A DNA stretch of 49,421 bases from Chromera velia (taxonomy: Eukaryota; Sar; Chromeraceae). The DNA lies in contig JAHBMJ010003616.1 of the NCBI GenBank assembly GCA_018398765.1, positions 1-49,421 of the forward strand, written 5' to 3'. The notes below the pieces were generated by a model. That model made no database searches. It was not told the DNA's origin and saw only the letters and a list, made by a program, of their open reading frames with translations. A program made the position numbers and the translations under genes. Positions 33,346 to 44,504 of this stretch are shown here, piece by piece (within the stretch, counting starts at the first letter, position 1; each line of letters starts with the position of its first letter).

Positions 33346-33540
33346 GAGACAGACAGGCACGCACTGTGGACAAGGCGGTCGTGCAACAAACAAGTACCAA
33401 ACCAGCAACACACGCAAACAAAAACATAAACAGAGACCGACAGAGACACAACGGAGATTGATTGAAATTGACTGCAAAATGTAACAGTTACCATATCACT
33501 TCAACCAACCAACTTGAACTTTTCCCCCTCCGATCCCCTC
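33346..33540. repeat. Local duplication, copy 2
   Basis: Second copy of the segment at 32361-32545, same orientation, about 1 kb away. It contains an extra CCGACAGAG relative to copy 1. Confidence 0.85.
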
Positions 33541-33636
33541 CGTGCGGATGCTGACGCTGCTCCCTTCCCCTCTTTCTGCCTTCACCATGCTTTGCCTTCA
33601 CATGTTGTGACCCCGTCTCTTTCTTCACAGCTAGCC

Positions 33637-33972
33637 TCACCTCCAGGACCTCTCCCCCGGAACGAACCCCCCCGGTGGTCCGCACCTCCCTGGAGGAAGA
33701 CCCACGGGAGGACCACGGAGAACCGGTCTCATAGGACCCCACATTACGAGACCCGGAGGGAGCACCGGGACTGGCGCTAGGGGAGTGTGTGACACGAGCG
33801 GGAGACCTCTCGACATCCTGACAGAAGGGCTCGCAGAAGGGACCCTCCTCTGCTGCGCCAACGAAACGATTCTCTGCTGCGGTGCTTCGTTGCTTGAACC
33901 CCGCTGCCCCTGTACCGGAGGACTCTCGCTTTCCATGAACCGCACCTGAAAATAGATACGCACGCACGCACG

Positions 33973-34003
<31 letters not shown>

Positions 34004-34068
34004 ACATACGCATAGACATACACTCACGCGCAAGCAAACGCACAAGCACACGCTCAAGCACATGGACA

Positions 34069-34143
<75 letters not shown>

Positions 34144-34153
34144 GCACACACAC

Positions 34154-34184
<31 letters not shown>

Positions 34185-36230
34185 AGGGTGGGCGGGAGGT
34201 CCATGTATGCAAAACCAAAATTTCGGACTCCGTTGATTCAATTTGCCTCAATCTCCCCTTATGCTCTGCTCTTCGTCTCGGAACGTCCCCGTCTCTTTCT
34301 ACAGGATTGGACACATACGTACAAATACAGACGTGAGATGACCTGCGTGTGTCGCCACACTTCATTGCATGATTTCACGTGTGAAATGCACGCCTCTCTG
34401 CTTGCCGAAGCATTTTCAGAAGACTTCACGGTTCTCTTTTTCTCTGGTTGCCAATTATTTTAATTCACGGAGCCTTCCCGCTGCTCCACTCCTCTCACTG
34501 ACAGTCAATCAAGATTCAGTTTGACCCTAGCTGCCTGACCCTTGCTCTGTCCTGCACATGGGAGTCTGGAGGAGGGGGCAACGCGACGGACGGCCCGGGG
34601 TGGGAGCGCCTTCTATCTTTATGGATCGCCTCGGCAATCTGTCCCTCCCATCTGGTCCAAAAACTGGCGGTGGCCCTCCGAAGTCGTGGTGTGAGGCCGG
34701 TAGCTGCATACAAACAAAGAAATTGTGTTGCATGGCACCTGACGTACCGTCGAGAGATTGAACCCAAAAGAAACGATGCATATATAGATTCAGTACTCAC
34801 TTGTATGCAAACACGCTTAATATGATGGTAGGCAAAAAGGTTCTGCATTGCCGGGTCTTGTGCATCCCCCATCACTCCCCCACAACCTTTTCTTCAACTC
34901 CGACTCTCCTTCTTCATTCCATTTACTGTCCTTCGGGAACTGAAATATCTACAAGGATGTCATTTGTTGAGGACATGCAGATAGAAAGAAAAAGACGAAG
35001 CAAGGAAGGACGATCTTTCCTTTCCGAGTGTGCCACAGCATAGTTTTCGCCTTTTCCTTTTCAATTCTCAGCAAGCCTCGACTGAAGACCTAGCTGAAGA
35101 CGCGCCGAGCTGTGCATCGTGTAATGCGCATGAGTCGATTTGACAGGCCACAGGCGTGCCTAAATGTACCAACCTCCTGAGGCGCTCTGAAGACGTATCC
35201 AGGGGGGCCTGTAAGAGGGTCCTGCAGTTGAAAGACCAAACGCCCAACAAAAAGAATGAGAACGACCCAAAGAGGATGAAAGGATACTAGAATGCAAGAC
35301 AGACATGCAAGACTGCCGGGGGTCTGTCATTTTTTTTTTGGACCACATTCACTCTCTCTCGACAGACGAAGAAGACTGATCTAGAGAATTAGTCAGAAGG
35401 GAACCAAATCACGTCTCTCGGTACATCTCCCTCTCTCTTTTTGTTGTATTTTTTCTCATGTGCACAGAAAGGTTTCTTTTCCCCCTGTTTTCTGGGTCGT
35501 CGTTTTCGAATTTTCTCTTTCTGTGTGGTTACGCTCAAGTGTTCGACGTTCGTTTCCCTCTCGATGTTTCTCCTTTTTCTAAGTGTCCTCGAAAAAAAGG
35601 AGACAGAATGAGCACGGAAGGGACGACGAATAGAAGAACCCGGCAGGAGGCTGATACAGGGCCGCTTCTCTGGCTGCAGCAAATTGTCTGAAGAACTGCA
35701 CTCCGTGATTGCAATAATATGTGAAAGTGCACATGTACTGATGCATGCAGTCTCACCTCAAACAGCAGTCAGACGAGTGAAGAATATGCGTCCATGTGTG
35801 CGTGTTGTCTGTGCTGTGCAGATGCGTGCAGATGTGTCGAGGCAAAAGTGACCTGAGGCTCTTCGGACCTGGTCAATGGTCTTCTGGATGTCGGAGGTCA
35901 TGCAGTACAATTCTTTCTGTGCTTGGTGGTGGTGGAGGTCTCTCCGGAGGAGGTCCGGATCAGATGCTTGCATCGCAAGCCGAAGCCGCACTTGACCAGC
36001 TTCCCTGGGCAGGTCTGACTGCACTTGTTGAAGGGGGAGACAAGGAAGTCGTTCATGTATGCCATGACGTCGATCATGGAAGTGGGCCCCTGGTCATCCA
36101 TGTATGTCTGCAGGTCGAGGGGTTCCACAGCTTGGGGAGGAGCGGGAGTCGCAGTGAACTGGAGAGCGCACTGCTTTTCGAGGTGCCCTCGCGGCTTCCC
36201 GGCGTCTCCTTCTCCGTCCCCTCCATTCTC
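33637..36230 (-). CDS. Pro-rich multi-exon gene, structure unresolved
   Basis: Exon candidates on the minus strand, 5' to 3': an open exon from about 36230 with [20 protein letters not shown] and [20 protein letters not shown]; a piece near 35930-35875 reading [15 protein letters not shown]; 35221-35174 (16 codons, [16 protein letters not shown], phase 0); 34842-34801 (14 codons, [14 protein letters not shown], donor GTGAGT); 34703-34540 ([20 protein letters not shown]); and from about 33950 to 33637 an exon rich in PPG/PPV ([20 protein letters not shown], donor GTGAGG). Several of these join in frame, but the join into the last exon is out of phase with the visible donor. The family is not recognised. 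The recurrent GPP motifs across exons argue that they belong together. The (CA)n tract at 33961-34184 would be intronic. Confidence 0.35.
33961..34184. repeat. Long (CA)n microsatellite
   Basis: About 220 bp of CACA with GCAC, CATA and CAAG interruptions. Cys/Val and His/Thr frames through it are repeat artefacts. Confidence 0.92.
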
Positions 36231-36932
36231 CTACCTACATCCCTGCCCACTCTCTGTCGAGATCCCGCCTGGACTCACCTGCTTGATGAAGGAGAAGGGA
36301 CTGGTCGAGGGATTCATGGAGGAAACTTTTTTTTAAGGGAGGAGACGGCGCATCTGGGAATATATATATATATATCCATGCACGACTGGCAACAAACACC
36401 CCTTTCCCCCGCGTGGAATGGACCGGGGACGAGTCTGAAGAATGGACGGAACAGCATGCAGAATCGCTTTTCAAGGAAGTATCAGGGCATGCGGTCTGCA
36501 TGCTGCTTTTCATCGTAAATCAACCCCCCGTCCTCTCGCAGGACAGAGAAGAACCAAACATATTAAACCAAACAAACAACACAAACAACACCGCGACAGC
36601 CAAACAACACCCGGCGACAGCCAAACAGCCCAAACACAAACTCAACACACAAACTTCAATGCAACACCGGCAGCCCATGCATGCATGAATGACAGCGTGC
36701 GTCAAACCGCGGACCGTCCGAACCTGCATGTCTTATCCCGTCTCCTGCGTCTCGTGCAGCCGGCATTGGCTGGAAGACAGATTCTGACTAATTCTGACGG
36801 AAGTGTGAGTGTGAAGGTCTACCGAAAACGAAAACGTGTGTGTCTGGTATCTGCTCAAATTGATTCACGCAAGCAGAGGGCCGTCTGCTGAGTCTTTCTG
36901 AAGTCCCAGCATCTGAGAGAAGCGTCTCCGAA
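36231..36932. other. Divergent 5' region with (AT)n tract
   Basis: Upstream of the reductase gene and of the Pro-rich minus-strand gene. It contains (TA)n at 36360-36376 and a run of CAAACAACA units at 36570-36650. No exon could be fixed. Confidence 0.35.
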
Positions 36933-39900
36933 ATGAGATCGCTCACCCGACTCACAGTCCTCTTTGCAGCGTGGCCCAGCGTCAGCCATGGTTTTTCCTT
37001 TGCCAGAGACGACAAGTTCCGACCGTCTCCTCCTGTGCAAAGTACCTCAAAGAGCGGCATGATCCCGTCTCGGCGTCGCAGCTACGCCCGAAAAGCCCTT
37101 CAAATCGGAGGCTCCATGGTCCCTCTGTGGCTCAACTTCGGCGGCATGGCCGAGGCACTCGCGGGAAAGGGCCAAGAAGGCCCTGGAGCAACAAATCGGG
37201 TCGTGCGCACAGTAAATGGTGAGCCCAGACTTTGCGTTTTGGCTGCCGGTTTCACGTGCTTTCACCTGATGCAGCTTCATCATGCCAAACTGAATGCCGT
37301 CTCCGTCTCCTCAGTGCGTCTCCCGTCTCCGGGAGTGCTTTCTTGGCAGCCATCTCTGTGGTGTGGCATTAATTTCAGGCTTCATCCTCTTGCACACACT
37401 CAAATGCATTCTCCTTCCCTGTGTTTCCTTGGTTGTGCAAGCATCCCATCGTCTGGATTGCCTTTTTCGAATTCAAGCGCATTCAGTGAGCAAGTATTCT
37501 TTCAGCCGTTTTGAGCTTCGGATTGAATGAGCGCCAAGCTTTTTTTCGTTTCTTCTCCGCACAAAAACTCGAAGCATGCAAGCTGTATTTGTATGGAAAG
37601 AATATGAAAAATTGTCGACACAGGCTATGCGAGAGTGGGATTTACGGAACATGCTGCTGGCCCATGCAGGTATCTCACGTACGTGTAAGCAATGACCTTC
37701 GTTTCTCTTTTCCGTCTTTTCTGCTGAGGTTCTTCTTAGGCTCTCGGGGGTGCCGTGATTGCCACCACACGCATAGTACTGATGAATGGTCTTCTCTGTT
37801 CTTTGGCGTGGTGTGAACATTCAAAACGTCCTCGCATGCAGGGATCCGTCATCGGGCTCTTGGGGGGGGGGACATTGTGGTTAGTGAGATGGGTCTGGGG
37901 ACCCAACGGTGGGTCTCGACTGACTTCAACGGACCCGACGAGCGTTTGTGCCACCAGATGATGGACGAGGCCATCCTGAACAACGGCGTGAACCTGATCG
38001 ACACAGCAGAACAGTACCCGATCCCATCAGGACCCAGGGTGGGTGGGTGGGTGGGTCATACTGTCTGACAGCCTGCTTGGTCGTGTGTGTGGACAGTTTG
38101 TTTCTGAAGAAAGAAACATTTAGACGGGGCAGAGAAGAGAACAAAATGCATTCGTCATGTATCTCGATCGTCTTTCCGAAGCGTGCTGTTCGGTTCACTC
38201 ACGCATCCTTCATGACGTACGTTTGTGAATCTTCGAAGGTCTGACTGAAGATCTTGGTTGGGTGTTCAACATGGATATGAATTCATGCGAACAACTCAGA
38301 CAATGCCACAAACTTGCTGCTCTTCGTTTAACGTTGAATTCTGCATGACGAGAGAGAAGTGCATGCATGCATGCATGCAGAACCCTGAGGGTCTGACTGA
38401 GGAGGTCATCGGTCGATGGCTCCAGAAGAATCCGGGGAGACGGAAGGACGTTGTGATTGCCACAAAGATCACGGGAGGGGGGAAACATCTCTCTTCAGAA
38501 CATCATAGACGACTGTGAGGGATCGCTCAGAAGGTTGAAGACTGACTACATTGACGTGTACCTCACACATTGGCCTGCAAGGTCAGACAGAATGAAGAAT
38601 CATTTAGCTTCACAGAAACGATGAGTTTCGCTACAGACGTCTCACTCTACCTGATCGAAACATTCGCCCAACGTACAGCCATTTACTGTGATTGGAGATC
38701 TGATCGTTTATCTACTGTCTCTTTGAGGTTTTCCATCCTGCCCCCTTTCCACTCTTCTCTGCCTTTTCTGTCCGTGGTTATTATTGACCTGAAAGGAATG
38801 AGGGGATGTTCTGTGTGCAGTATTTCGATGTGCTGCCCTGTCCGCGTCCCTCTAATTCCCCGAAGGATTGCGAGCAGTCTTGTTTTTCTTCCTTTCCCCT
38901 CTGTACTCAAGCATTCACATCACCCACTCACTTCCGTGCTCGCAGATTCACTGAAACCCTCACCCACTCGCTCACTCACTGACACTTTTGCCAGCGCTCG
39001 ATCAGTCAACAGTCTCAATAAGCGAAGAGACCCATTCCTGAGTGAATGAGAAAGCCGATTCACCCCATGCACGGCTTATGCACGCCTGCAGATACCAGCC
39101 GCAAGCCAACTGGGGTCAATCTCTGTCGTACCAGCCCTCTCTGGAGTCTGCGTACAGAGGCACAGCATCTTTCGAGGAAATCTGCAAGGGAATGGGCGCA
39201 CTAATGGAGGCAGGAAAAATAAAGGGGTCAGTCGGTACGAAGGGAGATCGGTAGAAGGGCTCCATGGGAAAACACATGATACTTATTGCTGACCGGCCAG
39301 CAGACTCAATGTGTCTGTTGACCTTTTTAAGTGCTCTGTTGGGGGAGTTGTCAGTCGCTTGTGTTCACTCGATGCAGACTGAAGCGCAAAAACTGAATCA
39401 AGAAAACAGCTTTTCCCTCGCTGGTCTCTTTCACCAAAGGCTTTCTTGCAATTTCTCTGATCACAATTGCATGCAGGTGGGGTCTTTGCAATGACAACGC
39501 CTTTGGTCTCGCTGGGTGTGCCTACACGGCAATGGGCATGGGTATCAATCCACCCGTTTGTCTCCAGGGAGATTTCTCACTCATTGACAGGTCGGCAGAG
39601 GGAGAAGAAAAGAAATGATCAGAATCAATGGAGATTGACACACACGAATGTTCACACACTCACACACACTCACACGAGATTCGCATGAAGTGGTCTTCTT
39701 CTCCCCTATTCCTGGAGGAGTTTTCTCTCATCTCTGCGTTTGTGTTCTTGAGTGCATGTCGTACCGCAGTGGTCCCGTCTCATCTCTAACTTACTCCAGC
39801 CTTACTCCTTCCGTCCATCTTCCGTCAAACTTCCGTCCGTCTTCTTGAGACAGTTCGTGATCCTGCATCGCTGTCGAGCTCTTTGTCATCGGGGGGTGAG

Positions 39901-40889
39901 CGCAAAAAAGGCTGACCAAGTCCGACCCCTCTCTCAGAATTGCCTCCCGTGTCTTTTTTCTCAGAAAAATCGAGGAGAACGCGGTTTTTGAGGCCAGCAG
40001 GCCAATCAATCTGAACACTGGCTTCATGGCATACAACGCCCTTGCTGGAGGGTTCTTGACGGGGAAGTACTTCGAGACCCCCGCCCTGCCAGACCTGGCG
40101 CGGAGAATGACAAGAAAAGGGGGTGACGACCTGGAAGGTCAACCGAAACTTTCAGTACAGGAAGTTATGGCCAATCCTAGAGGACGACATGATGAGCTTG
40201 GATGGGGAAGGACGCTTTACAGGTTGGTGCATGTGTGGTTTTTGTTGAGTTGCTTTACAGGAATGTGAATCTGTCTGTTGCTTTTAGGGCTTGTGAGTGG
40301 ATGAGCAAGCAGATTTGCCAGTTGTCTGGCTGTATTGTGTGTGTCTTTCTTTGCGTCTGCCTGGTTTTCTGTCTCGCTTCCCTCCCTGTGCCAGTATTTG
40401 CTTATTCAGTCATGCAAAGGTGAGAGGTTTGCGATCGAGGTATCCCTCCTGACTAGCTTTACTTTTGAGGAAGCTAGTTTCTCGATTTGATTGTCCTGTT
40501 GTCTCTTGCATGTTCTATGTCCTTTTTCTCTTCATTTTTCTTCTGGACGTCCCACAGGTATCGGAGCCGCCCAGCCGAAATCGCGGCAGTGCAGTACGAA
40601 ATGCTTGCAAAGAAAAACGGCATGAGCCTGACGGAACTCGCACTCAGGTGGTGTCGCCAAAGAGCCAGCTTGACAACCACTTTGGTCAGTCAGTTGTTGT
40701 GTTTGTGTGGGGGGGTGAGGAGGGAATATGCAGGGTGGCTGGACAAGTGAAGAAGAGCGGTCTTGTGGTGGCGTGCTCGCACGTGGAGGTAGAGGGGCGC
40801 TGCCGAGTCCCTTCGGAGTGGCGTTGTCGAGTTTCTTTCTCTGTTCTCGCGCGTGTGCGTATGTGTGTGTGCATGTATGTATGTATGTA

Positions 40890-40926
<37 letters not shown>

Positions 40927-41117
40927 AGGTCGGACATTCGTCGATGAACCAGTTGAAGGAGGACTTGAAGTATTTCAAGAACGCGCAGGCCCTCTCAGAG
41001 AAGTTGATGTGGGAAATTGACAGAATTCACATGCAACACAGAAACCCGATCTTTTCCTCAGATAGAGTCGGCTCCGATTGGAACGGCCGAGGTGAAATTG
41101 GAGAGCCCATACCGTGA
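36933..41117 (+). CDS. Aldo/keto reductase, predicted plastid-targeted, one-base frame break in exon 3
   Basis: Eight exons: 36933-37218, 37842-38038, 38381-38581, 39092-39226, 39477-39590, 39965-40222, 40558-40684, 40929-41117; about 501 aa if one extra base is allowed for. NAD(P)H-dependent carbonyl reductase fold (TIM barrel). Catalytic tetrad: Asp149 and Tyr154 in NLIDTAEQYP, Lys190 in VVIATKI, His near 224 in VYLTHWPAR. Also visible are SEMGLGTQRW, GLCNDNAFG, FMAYNALAGGFLTGKY and the cofactor-binding end VGHSSMNQLKEDL. The N-terminus has a signal peptide (LTVLFAAWPSVSHG) and then FSFARDDKFRPSPP, a bipartite plastid leader; the first ~95 residues precede the barrel. After TKITGGG the frame is lost at six G plus three A (38477-38485) and resumes one base on. 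All other junctions are in phase, so an assembly error at the homopolymer or a recent mutation is likely. Confidence 0.88.
40862..40924. repeat. (GT)n/(ATGT)n microsatellite in the last reductase intron
   Basis: GTGTGTGTGCATGTATGTATG-like run followed by (GT)n up to the TACAG acceptor at 40928. Confidence 0.9.
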
Positions 41118-41683
41118 GAAGACACGCAACAAAGAAGAAGAACAGAAAGAGACCATGGGAACTTCACAGAAACGAAAAAAAGACCAAGACAGATGCAATT
41201 GGATCGACACTTCGACGGATGACAAAGCGGACAGTGTGGAGGGGAGATAGCATTTAGAGGACTCGGGGCGTCTTTCAGGATTCGAAACTTTGTTCATCTT
41301 TGTTCCACGATTCCGCATGTTCCACGTACAACAACACTGTAGTAGTTGCACGTAGTTGTATCGAGCAGCTGTGAGATTTGCTTGAGCTAGTAGCGCTTAA
41401 GAGATATTCGCACATCGGTTCACGGTTCAAATGAACTTGAAGCAAAACAATGAAATAATAAAAAAAAGAAATAATAACTCTAGTAATAACTAGACCGCGC
41501 ATTGAAGTGGCTTTGAATACGACTCATTATGCGAGCTAGTAAACAAAAAGACTTCTTATAAAAATAATATAGTCCTCCAATTCTACCGTGTGACTTGTTT
41601 AATTTCAAAAGTTTCATTATTCAAAAACAATATTAAACCAGAAATGATCATTGATCAAGATTTTATATTAATAATTCAAATTA

Positions 41684-41727
<44 letters not shown>

Positions 41728-42614
41728 TTAGATGGATCGAATGACAATTAAGTTTCCGTTCTTAAATTGAATCTTAATTTGTTTATATATAAGCTTTAAA
41801 TTATAATTAAAACAGAAGAGAACGGCTGAGAACGTATTGATTAGATTTAATTTGATATATTCAAAGTTTAAATTTAAAAATAAAAATTAAACTAGGAATT
41901 AAACTAGGAATTCAAACAGTTTTTAAACATAGTTTTTAAATGCTGGTTTAAACCTAGGCGTGCATGTTAATGACAATGGCTGCTGTAGTAGTAGCAGCTG
42001 TACAACACCGTGACCAAGCACTATGACACTTTGGTCACAGTCTAGGTCACAGTTTTTCCCCACAAATATTAATTACACATGTGCACACAAATATAAAATG
42101 TTTTGTAACAATGATCAATTCAAGCGACTTGCCAAGCAATTTAGCATGCAATGGCCTCAGGCTGATTCAATGCTATGAACTACATTGGCTGCCAAGTTGT
42201 CAGTCAGACATAGCTAGCCACTGTAGTAGCCAGGCCCGTGCTGGCGGGGTTGCTCGTCCCGGGCTCTCGGCATAGAAACTTGCAGTGGAGATCTGGCTGT
42301 GGTACGACAGCCTGGTCAGTAGTGTCATCTGTCGTTCGATGAACTTCGATCGTTCTCTTCCATGTCTGCCATGCACATTTATTATGCACTGATGCTCTGG
42401 GCGTTTCCTTTTTCCCGCTGTCTTTGCACGTTCAATGCAAGCCTGTCTGACAAGCAGCCGCGGCCCGTTCGTGCAGCATCTTGCCCGAGGCCTCTACTGA
42501 GACCGAGACGAGAAACACAAGATAAGGGTGAAGCACTGAACTAAGCACTGAAGTCGATTAATACCAATTACAGTCAACTGCGACTTTCTCTTTCCTATTT
42601 GTTGCAACGATCTC
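41118..42614. other. AT-rich intergenic DNA
   Basis: No gene supported. 41118-41280 is the 3' flank of the reductase. From 41450 AT-rich, with (GATT)n at 41684-41726 and a GTAGTAGTAGCAGC patch near 41986. Mixed composition returns from about 42150. Confidence 0.45.
41684..41726. repeat. (GATT)n microsatellite
   Basis: About ten perfect GATT units. The same unit appears in the paired repeats at 19140-19248. Confidence 0.95.
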
Positions 42615-43535
42615 TTAAGTTTGCGGCATCGAGAGCGATTGCACAATTCTGTCCACCTCCTCGTGAATTGGCTTCTCCCCGTATGTGCTCTGCCACAGGT
42701 GTCTGCCCTCGTGCGTCATTTCTCGCACTTTCTCGGGAGCCTCGTATAATATCCCGTCAACGAGACGAAGGAAAACCAAGATGAGGTCCCTGTCGGTGAC
42801 TGCTGGCGGTGTCTTCTCTCCAATTGAGGAGGAGTGGGCGGAACCGGAACCCGAAGCACCCCCAGAAACCGTCTCTTGAAGAATCTCACGCAAAGCCCCG
42901 ATCGGAAAGGGACGTGCTCCGAGAGCCTGCTCTAGCGCGCATCCCTCCTCAAAGGGGCTCACCGACCAGACGAAATGTACGTCGTCTCGAGACATTTCAA
43001 CGGTCAACTTGTAGTTCGCTCCATCACCAATTTGACAGCTGTGCCGAAGGAACAATGTGCCGGTGACACCCTTCGCGATGCGCCCACCGGCTTTGAAATC
43101 GACTTTATACTTGCAATTGTAAATATCGTGGTCTCTCATCTGACCGTGAGCGAAGACGGTGTTGAATGATGATAAGAAGAGAAGAGGGCTGTTGATCTGC
43201 TCATTGACTTTTCTGACCGCTTCCCGATTTCTGCTGGAGAACGTGACAAGACGACGGAGCGTCGTCTGGTCCTCTTCGGTGACTGTGAACTGTGTGTCAA
43301 CAATGTCCACAATTCTCTCCAAAATACCAAACAGCTCCCTCTTTGTTGGGCGCGCAAAGCCGACAATAATATCGACGAGGGATTCACGATTGTCCAACCG
43401 CTCCCCGATGACATTCAGCAGAAAGGAGCGCATGTCCGTCACACAAACCATCCAAGGGACGGTCGCAGAGACCGCACCCGTCTGTGTTGTCTGCCCGCCT
43501 CCACCAGCTGCTGCGGCGGCTGCGGGTGCAGACAT
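42615..43535 (-). CDS. Intronless orphan protein, 306 aa
   Basis: The ATG at 43535 (MSAPAAAAAAGGGGQ) opens an uninterrupted 306-codon frame. A CTTTCAG just upstream (about 43551) could be the acceptor of a 5' UTR intron. After a low-complexity Ala/Gly start the protein looks globular: a helical part (DMRSFLLNVIGERLDNRESL, RELFGILERIVDIVD), then alternating strands around FKAGGRIAKGVTGTLFLRHS and YKLTVEMSRDDVHFVWSVSP, a Ser/Gly linker near 245 and an amphipathic C-terminal helix. No signal peptide or membrane segment. I do not recognise it. It sits in AT-rich DNA, unlike the intron-rich genes, and shares a nearby GC-rich motif with the other intronless gene. A host orphan, a mobile-element gene and an endogenised viral gene are all possible. 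Confidence 0.65.
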   Translation of the reverse strand: MSAPAAAAAAGGGGQTTQTGAVSATVPWMVCVTDMRSFLLNVIGERLDNRESLVDIIVGFARPTKRELFGILERIVDIVDTQFTVTEEDQTTLRRLVTFSSRNREAVRKVNEQINSPLLFLSSFNTVFAHGQMRDHDIYNCKYKVDFKAGGRIAKGVTGTLFLRHSCQIGDGANYKLTVEMSRDDVHFVWSVSPFEEGCALEQALGARPFPIGALREILQETVSGGASGSGSAHSSSIGEKTPPAVTDRDLILVFLRLVDGILYEAPEKVREMTHEGRHLWQSTYGEKPIHEEVDRIVQSLSMPQT

Positions 43536-44504
43536 GGAGAGAAGTTTTCTGAAAGAATTAAGACCTTGCACAACAGGTCACTGGATGAGCGACGGAAGTG
43601 CTTGATATACCAAGACGGTTGTTTATATACACGAGGGTCCGAAGTTCAGGATCTTCCAATGCGATCTCTGCTGCATATATACTCACATACCGGCCGGTGC
43701 GCCCCTTGCAGAGTGAAATGCAGTCATGCAGTGTATAGGCAGCTGTTGAGCAAGACGGACACAGCTATATAGAAACTTGTTTGGCTTTATATAGTTTTGT
43801 CTGACCTTTGTGCATTCAATGTCGCGCATGTATATAGCCCGCCGCCTCACATGCAGCCGCGGTTGGGGACACCAACGTACTTTTTACTTGAGGGTGCCGT
43901 GGCCCCCGGCCATGGTATCTGTTAAGGCCCTTGGCCGCACCTATGGAAAAAAAAAAGTCGAATTACCAATAAATCGGGTTACATTTGCCTTTCGGGACCC
44001 GCGCTTTCCGGCATGCAACTGTACAGCGCGTGCATGGCGAACATGCACCTTTTGTCGAACCTTGATGCATCGGTACACATGCAAAAACACACATGGAGGG
44101 GAATTGTACATAGATTCGATCATCTGTATAGTTTTCAAGGAAGGCAATAAAGCACACCGTCTAAGTGAAGCTGTTCTGAATTGCTCCGTTGTTTGACTAT
44201 GCCACCAAGCTCAGTGGCAAGTTAAGACATGCCGCCTTATAGAGTCAGGAGTAAGCCGCACCACGACTGAGTATGCTTGACAAAGAGGAAAAACGGTTAA
44301 TTTGATCTGCAGGAACCTCTTTTTGCCCATCTTCTTTCTCTCTACTTGGCCCCTCTTATCGTTCTTCAGCACCTGGTTTCTTGACTTCCTTCTACCTCCA
44401 CGTAAGGATTTGGGACGCAAAATACTGTCTATATATAGTGTGTGTCACTGTGGATGCTGTAGTATTCGCTTTGAAATGTTGTGGAGAGGCTTACCACGTA
44501 TGGG
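43536..44504. other. Intergenic DNA upstream of the 306-aa gene
   Basis: Contains CTTTATATAG (43785-43794), a TATA-like sequence in minus-strand sense about 250 bp before the ATG at 43535, and the island GCCGTGGCCCCCGGCC (43890-43905), which is the reverse of the motif at 4364-4379. A (A)10 run lies near 43950. No supported gene. The second minisatellite starts near 44505. Confidence 0.4.
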
